DNA of 64,000 nucleotides from positions 1 to 64,000 of the forward strand of contig JAPVSJ010000021.1 in assembly GCA_047519745.1 (NCBI GenBank), read 5' to 3'. This document shows, piece after piece, positions 63,324-64,000 of this stretch. This DNA comes from VRUE01 sp047519745 (GTDB lineage Bacteria; Actinomycetota; Thermoleophilia; Solirubrobacterales; 70-9). Positions within the stretch are counted from its first letter, which is position 1. The number at the start of each line of letters is the position of its first letter. Under the pieces are notes generated by a model that was not told where the DNA came from, searched no databases, and saw only the letters and a list, made by a program, of their open reading frames with translations. The translations under genes and the position numbers were made by a program.

Positions 63324-64000
63324 AGATCCTCGTCACCGGCGCCGCCGGATTCATCGGCTCGACCTACGTGCGCCTCATCGGTGCCGAGCACGAGGTGCGG
63401 GTGCTCGACAAGCTCACCTATGCCGGCCGTCGCGAGAACCTGCCCGAGGGCAGCGACCTACTCGTCGGCGGGATCGAGGACCCGGCGATCGTGCGCGAGG
63501 CGATGGAGGGTTGCGACGCGGTCGTCAACTTCGCCGCCGAGTCCCACGTCGACCGCTCGATCGACGACCAGGACGCTTTCGCCCGCACCCACGTGATCGG
63601 CACCGGCACGCTGCTCGACGCGGCTCGGGAGCTCGGCATCGGTCGCTACCTGCAGGTCTCCACCGACGAGGTCTACGGCTCGATCGAGTCCGGCTCCTTC
63701 ACCGAGACCTCGCCGCTGGACCCGTCCTCGCCCTACTCGGCGACCAAGGCGGCCGGCGACCTGCTCGTCTCCGCCCACTTCCACACCTACGGCACGAACG
63801 CCTCGATCGTGCGCGGCTCCAACAATTACGGCCCGCGCCAGTACCCGGAGAAGCTGATTCCACTGATGGTCTTGAACGCCATGCACGGCGACTCGCTGCC
63901 TGTGTATGGGGATGGAAGGCAAGTGCGCAACTGGCTCTACGTCGAGGACTTCTGCCGCGGCATCCACGCCGTGCTGAGGAACGGCCGCCCCGGCGAGGCC
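63320..64000 (+). CDS. rmlB: dTDP-glucose 4,6-dehydratase, C-terminus beyond window
   Basis: 227 codons from a GTG overlapping the rmlD stop, running off the right edge. KILVTGAAGFIGSTYVRLIG (NAD site), LDKLTYAGRRENLPEGSDLL, VVNFAAESHVDRSIDDQDAF, YLQVSTDEVYGSIESGSFTE (Thr, Asp, Glu catalytic triad), YSATKAAGDLLVSAHFHTYG (YxxxK) and RGSNNYGPRQYPEKLIPLMV are RmlB signatures. It makes TDP-4-keto-6-deoxyglucose, the branch point for rhamnose and both amino sugars predicted here. Confidence 0.95.
   Translation, partial: MKILVTGAAGFIGSTYVRLIGAEHEVRVLDKLTYAGRRENLPEGSDLLVGGIEDPAIVREAMEGCDAVVNFAAESHVDRSIDDQDAFARTHVIGTGTLLDAARELGIGRYLQVSTDEVYGSIESGSFTETSPLDPSSPYSATKAAGDLLVSAHFHTYGTNASIVRGSNNYGPRQYPEKLIPLMVLNAMHGDSLPVYGDGRQVRNWLYVEDFCRGIHAVLRNGRPGEA

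Noticed and set aside
1..64000. CRISPR array or cas genes
   Set aside because: No regularly spaced repeats and no Cas-like proteins. The only long direct repeats are the tRNA fragments and the coiled-coil heptads.
1..64000. Complete prophage
   Set aside because: No capsid, portal, terminase or tail proteins in any frame; the islands carry only defence-type and secreted genes.

Overview
The window is high-GC throughout, with GTG, TTG and apparently CTG starts, many 1-4 nt gene overlaps and many start codons lying 6-9 nt below a TAnnnT hexamer, which looks like leaderless transcription. A fused two-WYL PafB-PafC regulator, an MrfA-type helicase, paired CrcB genes and an ArsR-aquaporin-ArsC operon all point to an actinobacterium. 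A lineage near Thermoleophilia/Solirubrobacterales is my guess; no marker gene here proves it.

Left part (1-5.9 kb): the start of a DtxR/MntR-type regulator gene (cut by the window edge), a HAD phosphatase, a divergent dihydropteroate synthase overlapping an MrfA-like repair helicase, a small coiled-coil membrane protein and a secreted GH15-like protein.

Accessory part (5.9-14.5 kb): an intact tRNA-Phe(GAA) gene is followed by two further copies of its 3' part, at 10988-11036 and 14498-14540. This is the signature of two genomic islands stacked at one tRNA attachment site. Island A (about 5.0 kb) carries VapBC and a 1212-residue TPR protein with a PIN-like C-terminal domain. Island B (about 3.5 kb) carries an IS481 relic, an AbiEi/AbiEii pair and two secreted proteins. 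No integrase gene is left in either. The TPR-PIN protein is the best candidate in the window for an undescribed defence or toxin function.

Middle (14.5-32 kb): an FAH-family hydrolase with an alpha/beta hydrolase; an arsenic operon with its operator; a broken HTH/nucleotidyltransferase pair; a fluoride riboswitch with two crcB genes; a YhaM-like nuclease; the fused PafBC; a metallo-beta-lactamase-fold hydrolase; a penicillin-acylase-family enzyme; a secreted DUF1906 protein; a second toxin-antitoxin pair whose toxin seems to start at CTG and whose operator is a double palindrome; a DJ-1/PfpI protein; a PPOX-type flavoenzyme; and a phosphopantetheinyl transferase.

Right part (31-64 kb): a large surface-glycan locus. 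RmlA, RmlD and RmlB (the last cut by the window end) supply TDP-4-keto-6-deoxyglucose and rhamnose. FdtA and FdtB-like proteins and a WecE/WecD-like pair would divert the same intermediate into 3-amino and 4-amino sugars. Two paratose-epimerase-like enzymes, several GT2 and GT4 glycosyltransferases, a polyprenyl-phosphate mannosyltransferase and six polytopic GT-C-like membrane proteins would build the chains. A Wzm/Wzt ABC transporter would export them, and two secreted clan GH-A hydrolases may trim them. A four-gene methyltransferase, ATP-grasp, HAD and GT2 cassette inside the locus has no obvious known product.
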